Positions 29,296 through 37,691 of a stretch of DNA of 64,000 bases are shown piece after piece. A model generated the notes under the pieces. The model had not been told where the DNA came from. It worked only from the letters and a program-made list of their open reading frames with translations, and did not search any database. Source of the stretch: an uncultured Burkholderiales bacterium (GTDB lineage Bacteria > Pseudomonadota > Gammaproteobacteria > Burkholderiales > Burkholderiaceae_C). The position numbers and the translations under genes were made by a program. Where the stretch lies: NCBI GenBank assembly GCA_903832625.1, contig CAILCI010000010.1, positions 1 through 64,000 of the forward strand. Direction: 5' to 3'. Numbering within the stretch: position 1 is the first letter of the stretch; every line of letters begins with the position of its first letter.

Positions 29296-31029
29296 TTAGC
29301 GAACACGGCCTTCTTTCCAAGCATTCAACAGCTTGTCGTAAGCGATGGTTTCACCCTTGGGTTTCTCGTTGTCGAGTTTTTTCCAAGGAGCGCCCTTGTC
29401 GCTGAGCCATTTGGCGGGATCAATTTTGGGATTGAGCTTAGGTGCGCACTGAGCCATGCCCGCGCGTTCCAAACGACCCATCACTTGGTCCATTTCTTCA
29501 GCCAAATTGTCCATCGCGCCTTGTGGAGTTTTTTCGCCGGTCACAGCTTGTGCGACGTTTTTCCACCAGAGTTGCGCGAGTTTTGGATAGTCAGGCACGT
29601 TGGTGCCAGTCGGTGTCCAAGCCACGCGTGCAGGGCTGCGATAGAACTCCACCAAGCCGCCCAGTTTGGGTGCCAAATCGGTCATGGCTTGGCTGCGGAT
29701 GTCGCTCTCGCGGATGGGGGTCAAACCCACAATGGTTTTCTTGAGCGAAACGGTTTTGCTGGTGACAAACTGCGCATACAACCAAGCGGCTGCTGTTTTG
29801 CTTTCGTCATGGCCTTTGAAGAAGGTCCAAGAACCCACGTCTTGGTAGCCGTTTTGCATGCCTTGTTTCCAGTACGGGCCGTTGGGGCCAGGAGCCATGC
29901 GCCATTTGGGTGTGCCGTCGGCATTGACGACGGGCAAACCGGGCTTGGTCATGTCAGCCGTGAAGGCGGTGTACCAGAAAATTTGCTGTGCAATTTGACC
30001 CTGTGCTGGCACAGGACCGGCTTCGCCAAAGGTCATGCCCGTGGCTTCTTTGGGCGCGTATTTCTTCATCCAGTCCACGTACTTGGTAAGTGCGTAAACA
30101 GCGGCTGGCGAGTTGGTTGCGCCACCGCGAGACACCGATGCGCCCACGGGCGTACATTTGTCGTCGGCCACGCGAATGCCCCACTCGTCCACGGGCATGC
30201 CGTTGGGAATGCCTTTGTCAGCCGTACCAGCCATGGACAACCAAGCGTCGGTGAAACGCCAGCCCAATGAAGGGTCTTTCTTGCCGTAGTCCATGTGACC
30301 GTAGATGGCTTTGCCGTCGATGTTTTTCACATCATTGGTGAAGAAGTCAGCAATGTCTTCGTAAGCGCTCCAATTGAGAGGCACGCCCAAGTCGTAGCCG
30401 TATTTGGCTTTGAATTTGTCTTGCAAGTCTTTGCGGGCGAACAAGTCAGCGCGGAACCAATACAGGTTGGCGAATTGTTGGTCAGGCAATTGGTAGAGCT
30501 TCTTGTCGGGACCTGTGGTGAAGCTGGTGCCGATGAAGTCTTTCAAATCGAGGCCTGGGTTGGTCCACTCTTTGCCGTTGCCTGCCATGTAGTCGGACAA
30601 GGGCAAGATTTTTCCGTAACGGTAGTGCGTACCAATCAGGTCGGAGTCAGAAATCCAACCGTCATAGATGGACTTGCCCGATTGCATCGAGGTTTGGAGT
30701 TTTTCAACCACGTCACCTTCTTGGATCAAATCGTGTTTGACCTTGATGCCTGTGATTTCTTCGAACGCCTTGGCCAGCGTTTTGGATTCGTATTCGTGGG
30801 TGGTGATGGTTTCAGAGACCACCGAGATTTCATTCACGCCTTTGGCTTTGAGTTTTTTAGCCGCGTCCATGAACCATTTCAATTCGGCCATTTGCTTGTC
30901 TTTGGACAAGGTGGAGGGTTGAAACTCGCTGTCGACCCACTTTTTAGCTTCTGGTTCGCCCGCCCACGCGCTGTGGCCTAGCACCACGGCTGCGGCGGCA
31001 AATGCCAGCGCACTATGCTTCATCTTCAT
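29296..31029 (-). CDS. glpV: glycerol ABC transporter substrate-binding protein
   Basis: A periplasmic binding protein of 577 residues, much longer than usual sugar binders (about 420), as known for the GlpV type. The signal peptide is KHSALAFAAAAVVLGHSAWA, then EPEAKKWVDSEFQPSTL. Downstream motifs include SETITTHEYESKTLA and SGKSIYDGWISDSDLIGTHY. I chose the ATG at 31029, just after the GGAG site. It is last of the glpSTPQUV ABC operon, matching the gene order described for Rhizobium leguminosarum. Confidence 0.92.
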   Translation of the reverse strand: MKMKHSALAFAAAAVVLGHSAWAGEPEAKKWVDSEFQPSTLSKDKQMAELKWFMDAAKKLKAKGVNEISVVSETITTHEYESKTLAKAFEEITGIKVKHDLIQEGDVVEKLQTSMQSGKSIYDGWISDSDLIGTHYRYGKILPLSDYMAGNGKEWTNPGLDLKDFIGTSFTTGPDKKLYQLPDQQFANLYWFRADLFARKDLQDKFKAKYGYDLGVPLNWSAYEDIADFFTNDVKNIDGKAIYGHMDYGKKDPSLGWRFTDAWLSMAGTADKGIPNGMPVDEWGIRVADDKCTPVGASVSRGGATNSPAAVYALTKYVDWMKKYAPKEATGMTFGEAGPVPAQGQIAQQIFWYTAFTADMTKPGLPVVNADGTPKWRMAPGPNGPYWKQGMQNGYQDVGSWTFFKGHDESKTAAAWLYAQFVTSKTVSLKKTIVGLTPIRESDIRSQAMTDLAPKLGGLVEFYRSPARVAWTPTGTNVPDYPKLAQLWWKNVAQAVTGEKTPQGAMDNLAEEMDQVMGRLERAGMAQCAPKLNPKIDPAKWLSDKGAPWKKLDNEKPKGETIAYDKLLNAWKEGRVR

Positions 31030-31114
31030 GTCTGTCTCCTCAAGCGTTGTGTTCCCCACGTTGATCTAGCTCGGTCTGGGGGAATGAAGCAGACCGAATC
31101 GGGTGACTGTTTGT

Positions 31115-31423
31115 TCAGCCCTTGCGCATGACAAGTACCAACCAAACTGCACTCAGCGTTGTGCCCCACCAAATCGAGGGTTCTTCCAACAATCCCAACT
31201 CACTGGCCAGCCATCCGGCAAGGCCGACAAACATCAAATTGATGTAGGCCGCGCCCAGCAAACCAATGAACAACCTATCTCCCCGCGTGGTGACGAGCGG
31301 CAAAAAACCTTTGCGTGCAACGGTGGGAGATTTGATCTCCCACACCGTCATGCCTGCCAACATCAGCACCACCACGATGAAAAACACAGCCACAGGGGGC
31401 GTCCAATACATCCAACTCAACAT
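31115..31423 (-). CDS. glpU: small membrane protein of the glycerol ABC operon (DUF2160)
   Basis: A 102-residue protein with three hydrophobic helices (VAVFFIVVVLMLAGM, LLGAAYINLMFVGLAGWLA and WWGTTLSAVWLVLVM). It belongs to DUF2160, whose members sit between the permease and binding-protein genes of glycerol ABC operons. A role as an accessory membrane subunit is likely but unproven. The ATG at 31423 has a perfect GGAGG site; an upstream in-frame start would overlap glpQ. Confidence 0.85.
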   Translation of the reverse strand: MLSWMYWTPPVAVFFIVVVLMLAGMTVWEIKSPTVARKGFLPLVTTRGDRLFIGLLGAAYINLMFVGLAGWLASELGLLEEPSIWWGTTLSAVWLVLVMRKG

Positions 31424-31433
31424 GACGCCTCCT

Positions 31434-32246
31434 TTAGACGCGACCCATCGCAAAACCTTTTGCGATGTAGTGACGGACAAAATAAATCACGATCGCACCG
31501 GGCACGATGGTCAACATGCCCGCAGCGGCCAGAGTCGCCCAGTCCATGCCTGATGCGCTCACGGTGCGCGTCATGGTGGCGACAATCGGTTTGGCATTCA
31601 CACTGGTGAGGGTGCGCGCCAGCAGCAATTCGACCCAGCTGAACATGAAGCAAAAGAATGCCGTCACACCCACGCCAGCTTTGATGAGCGGTAAAAAGAT
31701 GCGCACAAAAAAGCGGGGAAAGCTGTAGCCGTCGATGTAGGCCGTTTCATCAATCTCGCGTGGAATGCCGCTCATGAAGCCTTCCAAAATCCACACCGCC
31801 AGCGGCACGTTAAAAAGCAAATGCGCCAAGGCCACCGCCAAGTGCGTGTCCATCAAACCCACGGTGGTGTAGAGCTGAAAGAACGGCAGCAAAAACACAG
31901 CCGGCGGCGTCATGCGGTTGGTGAGCAACCAAAAGAACACATGCTTGTCACCCAAAAAGCTGTAGCGCGAAAACGCATAGGCCGCGGGCAAGGCCACACT
32001 CACAGAAATCAGGGTGTTGATGCCCACATAAATCAGGCTGTTGATATAGCCCGAATACCACGACTCATCGGTGAAGATGGTCATGTAATTGGCAAAGGTG
32101 ATGTGCTGTGGAAACAGGGTGAAGGTGGACAAAATTTCTTCATTGGTGCGCAAGCTCATGTTGAACATCCAATAAATGGGCAACAGCGCAAACAGCAAAT
32201 ACAGCCACAAAAAAATTGTCCGCTTTTTAAAACGTGCCTCAAGCAT
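31434..32246 (-). CDS. glpQ: glycerol ABC transporter permease
   Basis: Inner-membrane permease of 270 residues with the MalG-type pattern of six helices. The coupling-helix motif EGFMSGIPREIDETAYIDGY contacts the ATPase. It starts 8 bases inside the end of glpP (overlap 32239-32246). Together with GlpP it forms the channel of the glycerol importer. Confidence 0.92.
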   Translation of the reverse strand: MLEARFKKRTIFLWLYLLFALLPIYWMFNMSLRTNEEILSTFTLFPQHITFANYMTIFTDESWYSGYINSLIYVGINTLISVSVALPAAYAFSRYSFLGDKHVFFWLLTNRMTPPAVFLLPFFQLYTTVGLMDTHLAVALAHLLFNVPLAVWILEGFMSGIPREIDETAYIDGYSFPRFFVRIFLPLIKAGVGVTAFFCFMFSWVELLLARTLTSVNAKPIVATMTRTVSASGMDWATLAAAGMLTIVPGAIVIYFVRHYIAKGFAMGRV

Positions 32247-33120
32247 GTTCGCTCTCCTTGGCGGCAGTGCCGACCTGCTGCATCCAGTTGTAGAGGATGA
32301 AGCACAGCAGCAAAATAATCAGAAAATAAATCAGTGAGAACGCCGCCGCAGGCCCCAAATCAAACTGACCGACAGCTTTTTGAGTGAGGTACTGACTCAA
32401 GAAGGTGGTTGCGTTGCCAGGCCCGCCACCGGTGAGCACAAAGGGTTCGGTGTAAATCATGAAGCTGTCCATGAAACGCAACAGCACTGCAATCATCAAA
32501 ACGCCGCGCATTTTGGGCAGTTGAATGAAGCGAAAGACGGCAAATTTAGATGCGCCGTCAATTCGCGCAGCTTGGTAATAGGCATCGGGGATACTGCGCA
32601 AACCTGCAAAAGCCAAAAGCGCCACCAAAGGCGTCCAATGCCACACATCCATGATGAGCACGGTCAACCACGCATCGGTGGCGTTGCCTGTGTAGTTGTA
32701 ATCAACGCCCATGGCTTGCAAGGTGTAGCCCAACAAACCAATGTCAGCCCGACCATAAATTTGCCAAATCGTCCCCACCACATTCCACGGAATGAGCAAA
32801 GACAAGGCCACTGTCACCAGCGTGATGGAAGAGCGCCAACCCTGAGCCGGCATAGACAAAGCCAAGGCCACGCCCAGTGGAATTTCGATCAACAACACCG
32901 AGAAAGAAAACACCAGTTGACGCCACAGCGCCTCATGCAAATCTTGATCGCGCATGACCGCCGCAAACCACTCGGTACCGACGAAGACGCGCCGCTCAGG
33001 CGAGATGATGTCTTGCACCGAGTAATTGACCACGGTCATGAGTGGCACGATGGCCGAAAAGGCCACGCACAGCAAAACGGGCAGGATCAGAAACCACGCT
33101 TTTTGATTGACGGGCTTCAT
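32239..33120 (-). CDS. glpP: glycerol ABC transporter permease
   Basis: Inner-membrane permease of 293 residues with the MalF-type pattern. The coupling motif GLRSIPDAYYQAARIDGAS is followed by LTGGGPGNATTFLSQYLTQ, the usual distal loop. The start overlaps the end of glpT by 4 bases. Confidence 0.92.
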   Translation of the reverse strand: MKPVNQKAWFLILPVLLCVAFSAIVPLMTVVNYSVQDIISPERRVFVGTEWFAAVMRDQDLHEALWRQLVFSFSVLLIEIPLGVALALSMPAQGWRSSITLVTVALSLLIPWNVVGTIWQIYGRADIGLLGYTLQAMGVDYNYTGNATDAWLTVLIMDVWHWTPLVALLAFAGLRSIPDAYYQAARIDGASKFAVFRFIQLPKMRGVLMIAVLLRFMDSFMIYTEPFVLTGGGPGNATTFLSQYLTQKAVGQFDLGPAAAFSLIYFLIILLLCFILYNWMQQVGTAAKESEHA

Positions 33121-34205
33121 GCCAGCAACTCCTCATTCTTGTAAAAGCAGGTGTGCGCACCCAAGACTTGTAGGTGGACGCTTTGACCTGGCTGCAAGCT
33201 CTCGTGGTCGAGCGGTAAACGCACACGCAGGATTTCGCCTTCGCATTGCGCTGTCATCAAGTAGCTGGTCCCCAAATCTTGCCAACGTAGCACTTGCGCG
33301 GGCAAGGTATTGCTTTGAGGCGCGGCTGACACACCCACGTATTCGGGGCGAATGCCAAGGCGCAGCTCGTTGGCGCTTTGCAAGCGAGCACTTTGTACGG
33401 CGTCAAGCATGAGCAAGCTTTGACCAATGTGCAGGCATTCACCACGGCGCACGGCGGGCAAAAAGTTCATGCCGGGCGAGCCAATGAAGTGACCGACAAA
33501 GGTGTGTTGCGGGCGCTCAAACAAATCTTCGGCACTGCCCATTTGCACTGCGCGACCTCGGGTCATGACGACGACTTCTTGAGCAAAGGTCAAGGCTTCG
33601 ACTTGGTCGTGGGTGACGTAGATGAGTGTGAGTTTGAATTCTTGGTGAATTTGTTTGAGCTTGCGACGCAACTGCCATTTCAAGTGCGGGTCAATGACGG
33701 TGAGTGGTTCGTCAAACAAAATCGCAGCCACATCGGGACGCACCAAGCCGCGACCGAGCGAGATTTTTTGTTTGGCATCTGCTGACAAACCCGAGGCGCG
33801 TTGGTCGAGTTGACCGCTGAGCTCAAGCATCTCGGCAATTTCACCCACGCGCTGGCGAATGAAGTCTTCTTTCATGCCGCGATTGCGCAAAGGAAACGCC
33901 AAATTTTGCGCCACGGTCATGGTGTCGTAGAGCACCGGAAACTGAAACACCTGCGCGATGTTGCGCTCTTGCGGTGTTTTGCGCGTGACGTCCACGCCAT
34001 CAAACGACACGCTGCCGTGTGAAGGCTGTACCAAGCCCGACATGATGTTGAGCATGGTGGTTTTGCCACAGCCCGAAGGCCCCAGCAGCGCATAAGCGCC
34101 GCCTGCGCGAAAACTCATCTTCAGGGGCAACAAGGCGTAATCGCTGTCTTGCTGCGGGTTGGGCGCGTAGGCGTGCGCCAAATCTAGATCGATGCGGGCG
34201 GCCAT
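33117..34205 (-). CDS. glpT: glycerol ABC transporter ATPase
   Basis: ATP-binding subunit of 362 residues with an extra OB-type regulatory tail as in CUT1 ATPases. The Walker A GPSGCGKTTML is intact. The signature reads LSADAKQKISLGRGLVR, with A in place of the usual GG, as is known for this operon's second ATPase. Walker B ILFDEPLTVIDPHLKW and the switch histidine in [11 protein letters not shown] are present. I chose the ATG at 34205; upstream in-frame sequence is not conserved. It pairs with GlpS as a heterodimer. Confidence 0.9.
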   Translation of the reverse strand: MAARIDLDLAHAYAPNPQQDSDYALLPLKMSFRAGGAYALLGPSGCGKTTMLNIMSGLVQPSHGSVSFDGVDVTRKTPQERNIAQVFQFPVLYDTMTVAQNLAFPLRNRGMKEDFIRQRVGEIAEMLELSGQLDQRASGLSADAKQKISLGRGLVRPDVAAILFDEPLTVIDPHLKWQLRRKLKQIHQEFKLTLIYVTHDQVEALTFAQEVVVMTRGRAVQMGSAEDLFERPQHTFVGHFIGSPGMNFLPAVRRGECLHIGQSLLMLDAVQSARLQSANELRLGIRPEYVGVSAAPQSNTLPAQVLRWQDLGTSYLMTAQCEGEILRVRLPLDHESLQPGQSVHLQVLGAHTCFYKNEELLA

Positions 34206-34206
34206 A

Positions 34207-35286
34207 TCAACGCCCTCCTTTTTCAAACGCCAAGGGTGCTCGCAAGAGCTTGCCTTGTTGCGCAAAGACATAGACATCGTCTGGGTTGAAAAAAACTTCG
34301 ATGTTCGAGCCCAGCTCAAACACATGCACGCCCGTGCGCTGCATGACCAATTCGCCCATGGGCGTGTGTAAATGCACAAAAGTGTCGGTGCCTGAAATTT
34401 CAGCCAATTGCACGCGCCCCATGACCGAGACGTCGTTGGCGTTTGCGGTGACGCGCAAAGCCGCTGCGCGAATGCCCAGAGTCACCTCGTTGCTGGAGTT
34501 GTTTAAGCCCTGCAAATCTAAACGCGGACCCGATGCAATTTGCCAATGCGTGCCGGTGGCTTGCGCATGGAGCACATTGAGCGGCGGGTCGCTGAAAGCA
34601 CGCGCCACCGCCAAAGATTGCGGACGGCGAAACACTTCCAGCGTGGGGCCGTATTGCAACAGGCGACCTTCTTGCAGCACTGCGGTGTAGCCGCCCAAGA
34701 GCAAGGCCTCGCCGGGTTCGGTGGTGGCATAAACCACGGTGGAATCGCCCGTGGCAAACAATTGGGTGAGTTCGTCGCGCAATTCTTCGCGTAGCTTGTA
34801 GTCCAGATTGACCAAGGGTTCGTCGAGCAACATCAAGGGCGCGTTTTTGGCCAATGCACGCGCCAATGCGACCCGCTGTTGTTGTCCGCCAGAGAGTTCT
34901 GCGGGCAGACGCTGCAAAAACGGGTCGATGCGCAAGCGCTGCGCCAAGTTGCGCACTTTGGCGTCAATGTCGGCTTCGCCGCGCAAACGCAGGGGCGAGG
35001 CAATGTTGTCAAACACCGTCATCGACGGATAGTTGATGAACTGCTGGTAGACCATGGCCACATTGCGCTCGCGCACGGGCACGCCTGTCACGTCTTGCTC
35101 ATCTACCCACACACGGCCTATGCTGGGCACATCCAATCCTGCCATCAAACGCATGACGCTGGTTTTGCCCGCCTGGGTTGCGCCCAGCAAAACCGTCACA
35201 GCGCCCGGCACCAAGTTCAAGTCCAACGGATGCAAATGCACCGCTGCACCGACTGACTTACCCACTTGTTTCAATGAAAGCTTCAC
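34207..35286 (-). CDS. glpS: glycerol ABC transporter ATPase, first gene of the operon
   Basis: A 359-residue ABC ATPase. Walker A reads LLGATQAGKTSVM, a non-standard form with GATQAGKT. The signature LSGGQQQRVALARAL and Walker B LMLLDEPLVNLDYKLR are regular. The switch region reads VVYATTEPGEAL, where the usual histidine is replaced, so this site may be catalytically weak and the GlpS/GlpT pair asymmetric. It is divergent from glpR, with GlpR-type half-sites in between. Confidence 0.9.
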   Translation of the reverse strand: MKLSLKQVGKSVGAAVHLHPLDLNLVPGAVTVLLGATQAGKTSVMRLMAGLDVPSIGRVWVDEQDVTGVPVRERNVAMVYQQFINYPSMTVFDNIASPLRLRGEADIDAKVRNLAQRLRIDPFLQRLPAELSGGQQQRVALARALAKNAPLMLLDEPLVNLDYKLREELRDELTQLFATGDSTVVYATTEPGEALLLGGYTAVLQEGRLLQYGPTLEVFRRPQSLAVARAFSDPPLNVLHAQATGTHWQIASGPRLDLQGLNNSSNEVTLGIRAAALRVTANANDVSVMGRVQLAEISGTDTFVHLHTPMGELVMQRTGVHVFELGSNIEVFFNPDDVYVFAQQGKLLRAPLAFEKGGR

Positions 35287-35324
35287 GCTTGGCCTATGTC
35301 CTATGAAAATGATTATTTTCTTTT

Positions 35325-35395
35325 ATGTTCGCATTCTGGTTCGCATTTGATTGAAAAGATGTGGTACTTACCCTGACTCGAACACATTCGAACAT
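35325..35395. promoter_or_regulatory. cluster of GlpR-type half-sites
   Basis: The glpS/glpR gap contains ATGTTCG (35325-35331), GGTTCGCAT (35338-35346), CGAACA (35379-35384) and TTCGAACAT (35387-35395). These match the halves of the palindromic DeoR-type GlpR operator, TGTTCG and CGAACA. They flank both promoters, so GlpR probably represses the ABC operon and itself. Confidence 0.6.
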
Positions 35396-35411
35396 GATTT
35401 ATTGTTATGAC

Positions 35412-36182
35412 ATGTCGCCCAATCCACGCCAATCCGAGCTATTGAACCTTGTTAAATCACAAGGTGTCGCTTCTATTGATTTTTTGGCAGACAAATTTGG
35501 AGTCACTTTGCAAACCGTCAGGCGCGATGTGCAGCGTTTGAGCGAGGCGGGGTTTCTCACCCGGTTTCATGGCGGTGTGCGCTTGCCCACCTCAACCACC
35601 GAAAACATTGCCTACCGCCAGCGCCAAGCCCTCAACGACGAGGCCAAAGCCCGCATCGCCAAAGCCATTGCCCAGCGCGTGCCCAACGGTTGCTCACTCA
35701 TCATGAACATTGGCACGACCATTGAAGCCGTTGCGCGCGAGTTGATGCAGCACCAAGATTTGCGCATCATCACCAACAACCTCAACATTGCCACCTTGCT
35801 CAGTGGCAATCCTGAGTTTGAAGTCATCGTCACAGGCGGCGTGGTGCGCGGCTTGGACCAAGGCGTGGTGGGCGAAGCGACGGTGGACTTCATCCGCCAA
35901 TTCAAGGTGGACATTGGCTTGATTGGCATCAGCGGCATTGAGGCCGATGGCACGCTGCGCGACTACGATTACCGCGAGGTCAAGGTTTCGCGTGCCATCA
36001 TCGAGCATTCCCGCGAAGTCTGGCTGGCCGCAGACCACAGCAAATTCAACCGCCCCGCAATGGTCGAACTCGCGGGCATGGCCGACATTGACCGCGTCTT
36101 CACCGACCAAGCGCCGCCCGACACCTTTGAACACATGATGGAACAAGCCGGCGTGGAATGCGTCATTGCCTCGATTCACTGA
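35412..36182 (+). CDS. glpR: DeoR-family glycerol-3-phosphate regulon repressor
   Basis: A 256-residue DeoR regulator. The N-terminal winged helix-turn-helix reads RQSELLNLVKSQGVASIDFL and DKFGVTLQTVRRDVQRLSE. The sugar-phosphate sensing domain contains GTTIEAVARELMQH and ISGIEADGTLRDYDYREVKV. The context (glpK behind it, glpS divergent) supports glycerol-3-phosphate as the effector. The ATG at 35412 precedes SPNPRQSELL; an in-frame ATG at 35394 is also possible. No strong ribosome site is seen. Confidence 0.9.
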   Translation: MSPNPRQSELLNLVKSQGVASIDFLADKFGVTLQTVRRDVQRLSEAGFLTRFHGGVRLPTSTTENIAYRQRQALNDEAKARIAKAIAQRVPNGCSLIMNIGTTIEAVARELMQHQDLRIITNNLNIATLLSGNPEFEVIVTGGVVRGLDQGVVGEATVDFIRQFKVDIGLIGISGIEADGTLRDYDYREVKVSRAIIEHSREVWLAADHSKFNRPAMVELAGMADIDRVFTDQAPPDTFEHMMEQAGVECVIASIH

Positions 36183-36190
36183 TAAACCCC

Positions 36191-37684
36191 ATGAAATACC
36201 TCTTAGCCATCGACCAAGGAACTTCCAGCTCGCGCAGCATTGTGTTTGCGCCCGACGGCCACATCGTGGCGATGGCGCAGCGCGAGTTTGAACAAATCTT
36301 CCCCAACCCCGGCTGGGTCGAACACAACCCAATGGAGATTTGGAGCAGCCAACTCGCCACCATCCACGAGGTGTTGAAAAAAGCCAATCTGCAAGTGAGC
36401 GACTTGTTGGCCGCAGGCATCACCAACCAACGCGAAACCACCGTGGTGTGGCACCGTGAAACGGGTCAACCCATCTACAACGCCATTGTTTGGCAAGACC
36501 GACGGGCGGAAAACCAATGCATTGCCTTGCGCGAACAAGGCCATGCAGCAATGGTGCAACAAAAAACCGGCCTCATCATCGATGCCTATTTTTCAGGCAC
36601 CAAGCTGCAATGGATTTTGGATCACGTCCCCCATGCCCGTGATCTGGCCGAAGCCGGAAAACTCGCCTTTGGCACGGTGGACACCTGGCTGATTTGGCAA
36701 CTCACCCAAGGCCGTGTTCATGCCACCGATGTGAGCAACGCCTCGCGCACCATGCTCTTCAATGTGCACACCAACCAATGGGACGACGATTTGCTGGCTT
36801 TGCTGCGCATTCCAAAATCGCTCATGCCACACGTGCAGCCCTCTGCCAGTGACTTTGGTGCGATAGACGCCTCGTTCTTGGGCGCGAGTCTGCCCATTGG
36901 CGGCGTGGCCGGAGACCAACAAAGCGCTTTGTTTGGCCAAACCTGTTGGACGGCAGGACAAGCCAAAAACACCTATGGCACGGGCTGCTTTGCGCTCATG
37001 CACACCGGCACAAAATTCTTGACCAGCCAAAACGGTCTCATCACCACCAGCGCCGCGCAAACGGGCAGCACGCCTGAGTTTGCGCTGGAAGGCAGCGTCT
37101 TCATTGGCGGTGCGGTGGTGCAGTGGCTGCGCGACGGGCTGCACGCCTTCAAACACAGGGCTGAGGTGCAAGCGCTGGCGCAAAGCGCGGGCGACGCAGG
37201 CGGCGTGGTCATGGTGCCAGCCTTCACAGGCTTGGGTGCGCCGTATTGGAAGGCCGAAGCACGCGGCGCGATTGTGGGCATCACACGCGGCACCACCATG
37301 GCGCATTTGGCCTATGCCGCGCTAGAGAGTATTGCGTTTCAAAGCACGGCACTGCTCGAAGCCATGAGCCGCGACGCAGTGCAAAACGGCGGTTTGCCTG
37401 TGCAAGAACTGCGCGTCGATGGCGGTGCCTGCGCCAACGATTTGCTCATGCAAATGCAAGCCGATTTGCTGGGCATTCCCGTGGTGCGCCCTGCTGTGAT
37501 TGAAACCACGGCCTTGGGTGCAGCGTATTTAGCGGGCTTGCACTGTGGCCTGTATGCCGACCCACACGATTTGTCTGCGCAGTGGCGGGTTGAAAAACGC
37601 TTTGAACCCATCCTGTCGCGCGACCAAGCCCAACACAAAATGAATGCGTGGAATCACGCCGTTCGCCAAACCACTGCTGCTTAA
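36191..37684 (+). CDS. glpK: glycerol kinase
   Basis: Phosphorylates glycerol to glycerol-3-phosphate with ATP, trapping the imported compound. The 497 residues are the usual FGGY size. They start YLLAIDQGTSSSRSIVF and contain the glycerol-binding WRETGQ-type region TVVWHRETGQPIYNAIVWQD. The second FGGY signature stands near ALESIAFQSTALLEAM, with the metal and ATP residues in GVAGDQQSALFGQ. It follows glpR by 8 bases and is followed 7 bases later by a Gfo/Idh gene in the same operon. Confidence 0.95.
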   Translation: MKYLLAIDQGTSSSRSIVFAPDGHIVAMAQREFEQIFPNPGWVEHNPMEIWSSQLATIHEVLKKANLQVSDLLAAGITNQRETTVVWHRETGQPIYNAIVWQDRRAENQCIALREQGHAAMVQQKTGLIIDAYFSGTKLQWILDHVPHARDLAEAGKLAFGTVDTWLIWQLTQGRVHATDVSNASRTMLFNVHTNQWDDDLLALLRIPKSLMPHVQPSASDFGAIDASFLGASLPIGGVAGDQQSALFGQTCWTAGQAKNTYGTGCFALMHTGTKFLTSQNGLITTSAAQTGSTPEFALEGSVFIGGAVVQWLRDGLHAFKHRAEVQALAQSAGDAGGVVMVPAFTGLGAPYWKAEARGAIVGITRGTTMAHLAYAALESIAFQSTALLEAMSRDAVQNGGLPVQELRVDGGACANDLLMQMQADLLGIPVVRPAVIETTALGAAYLAGLHCGLYADPHDLSAQWRVEKRFEPILSRDQAQHKMNAWNHAVRQTTAA

Positions 37685-37691
37685 TCAACAC

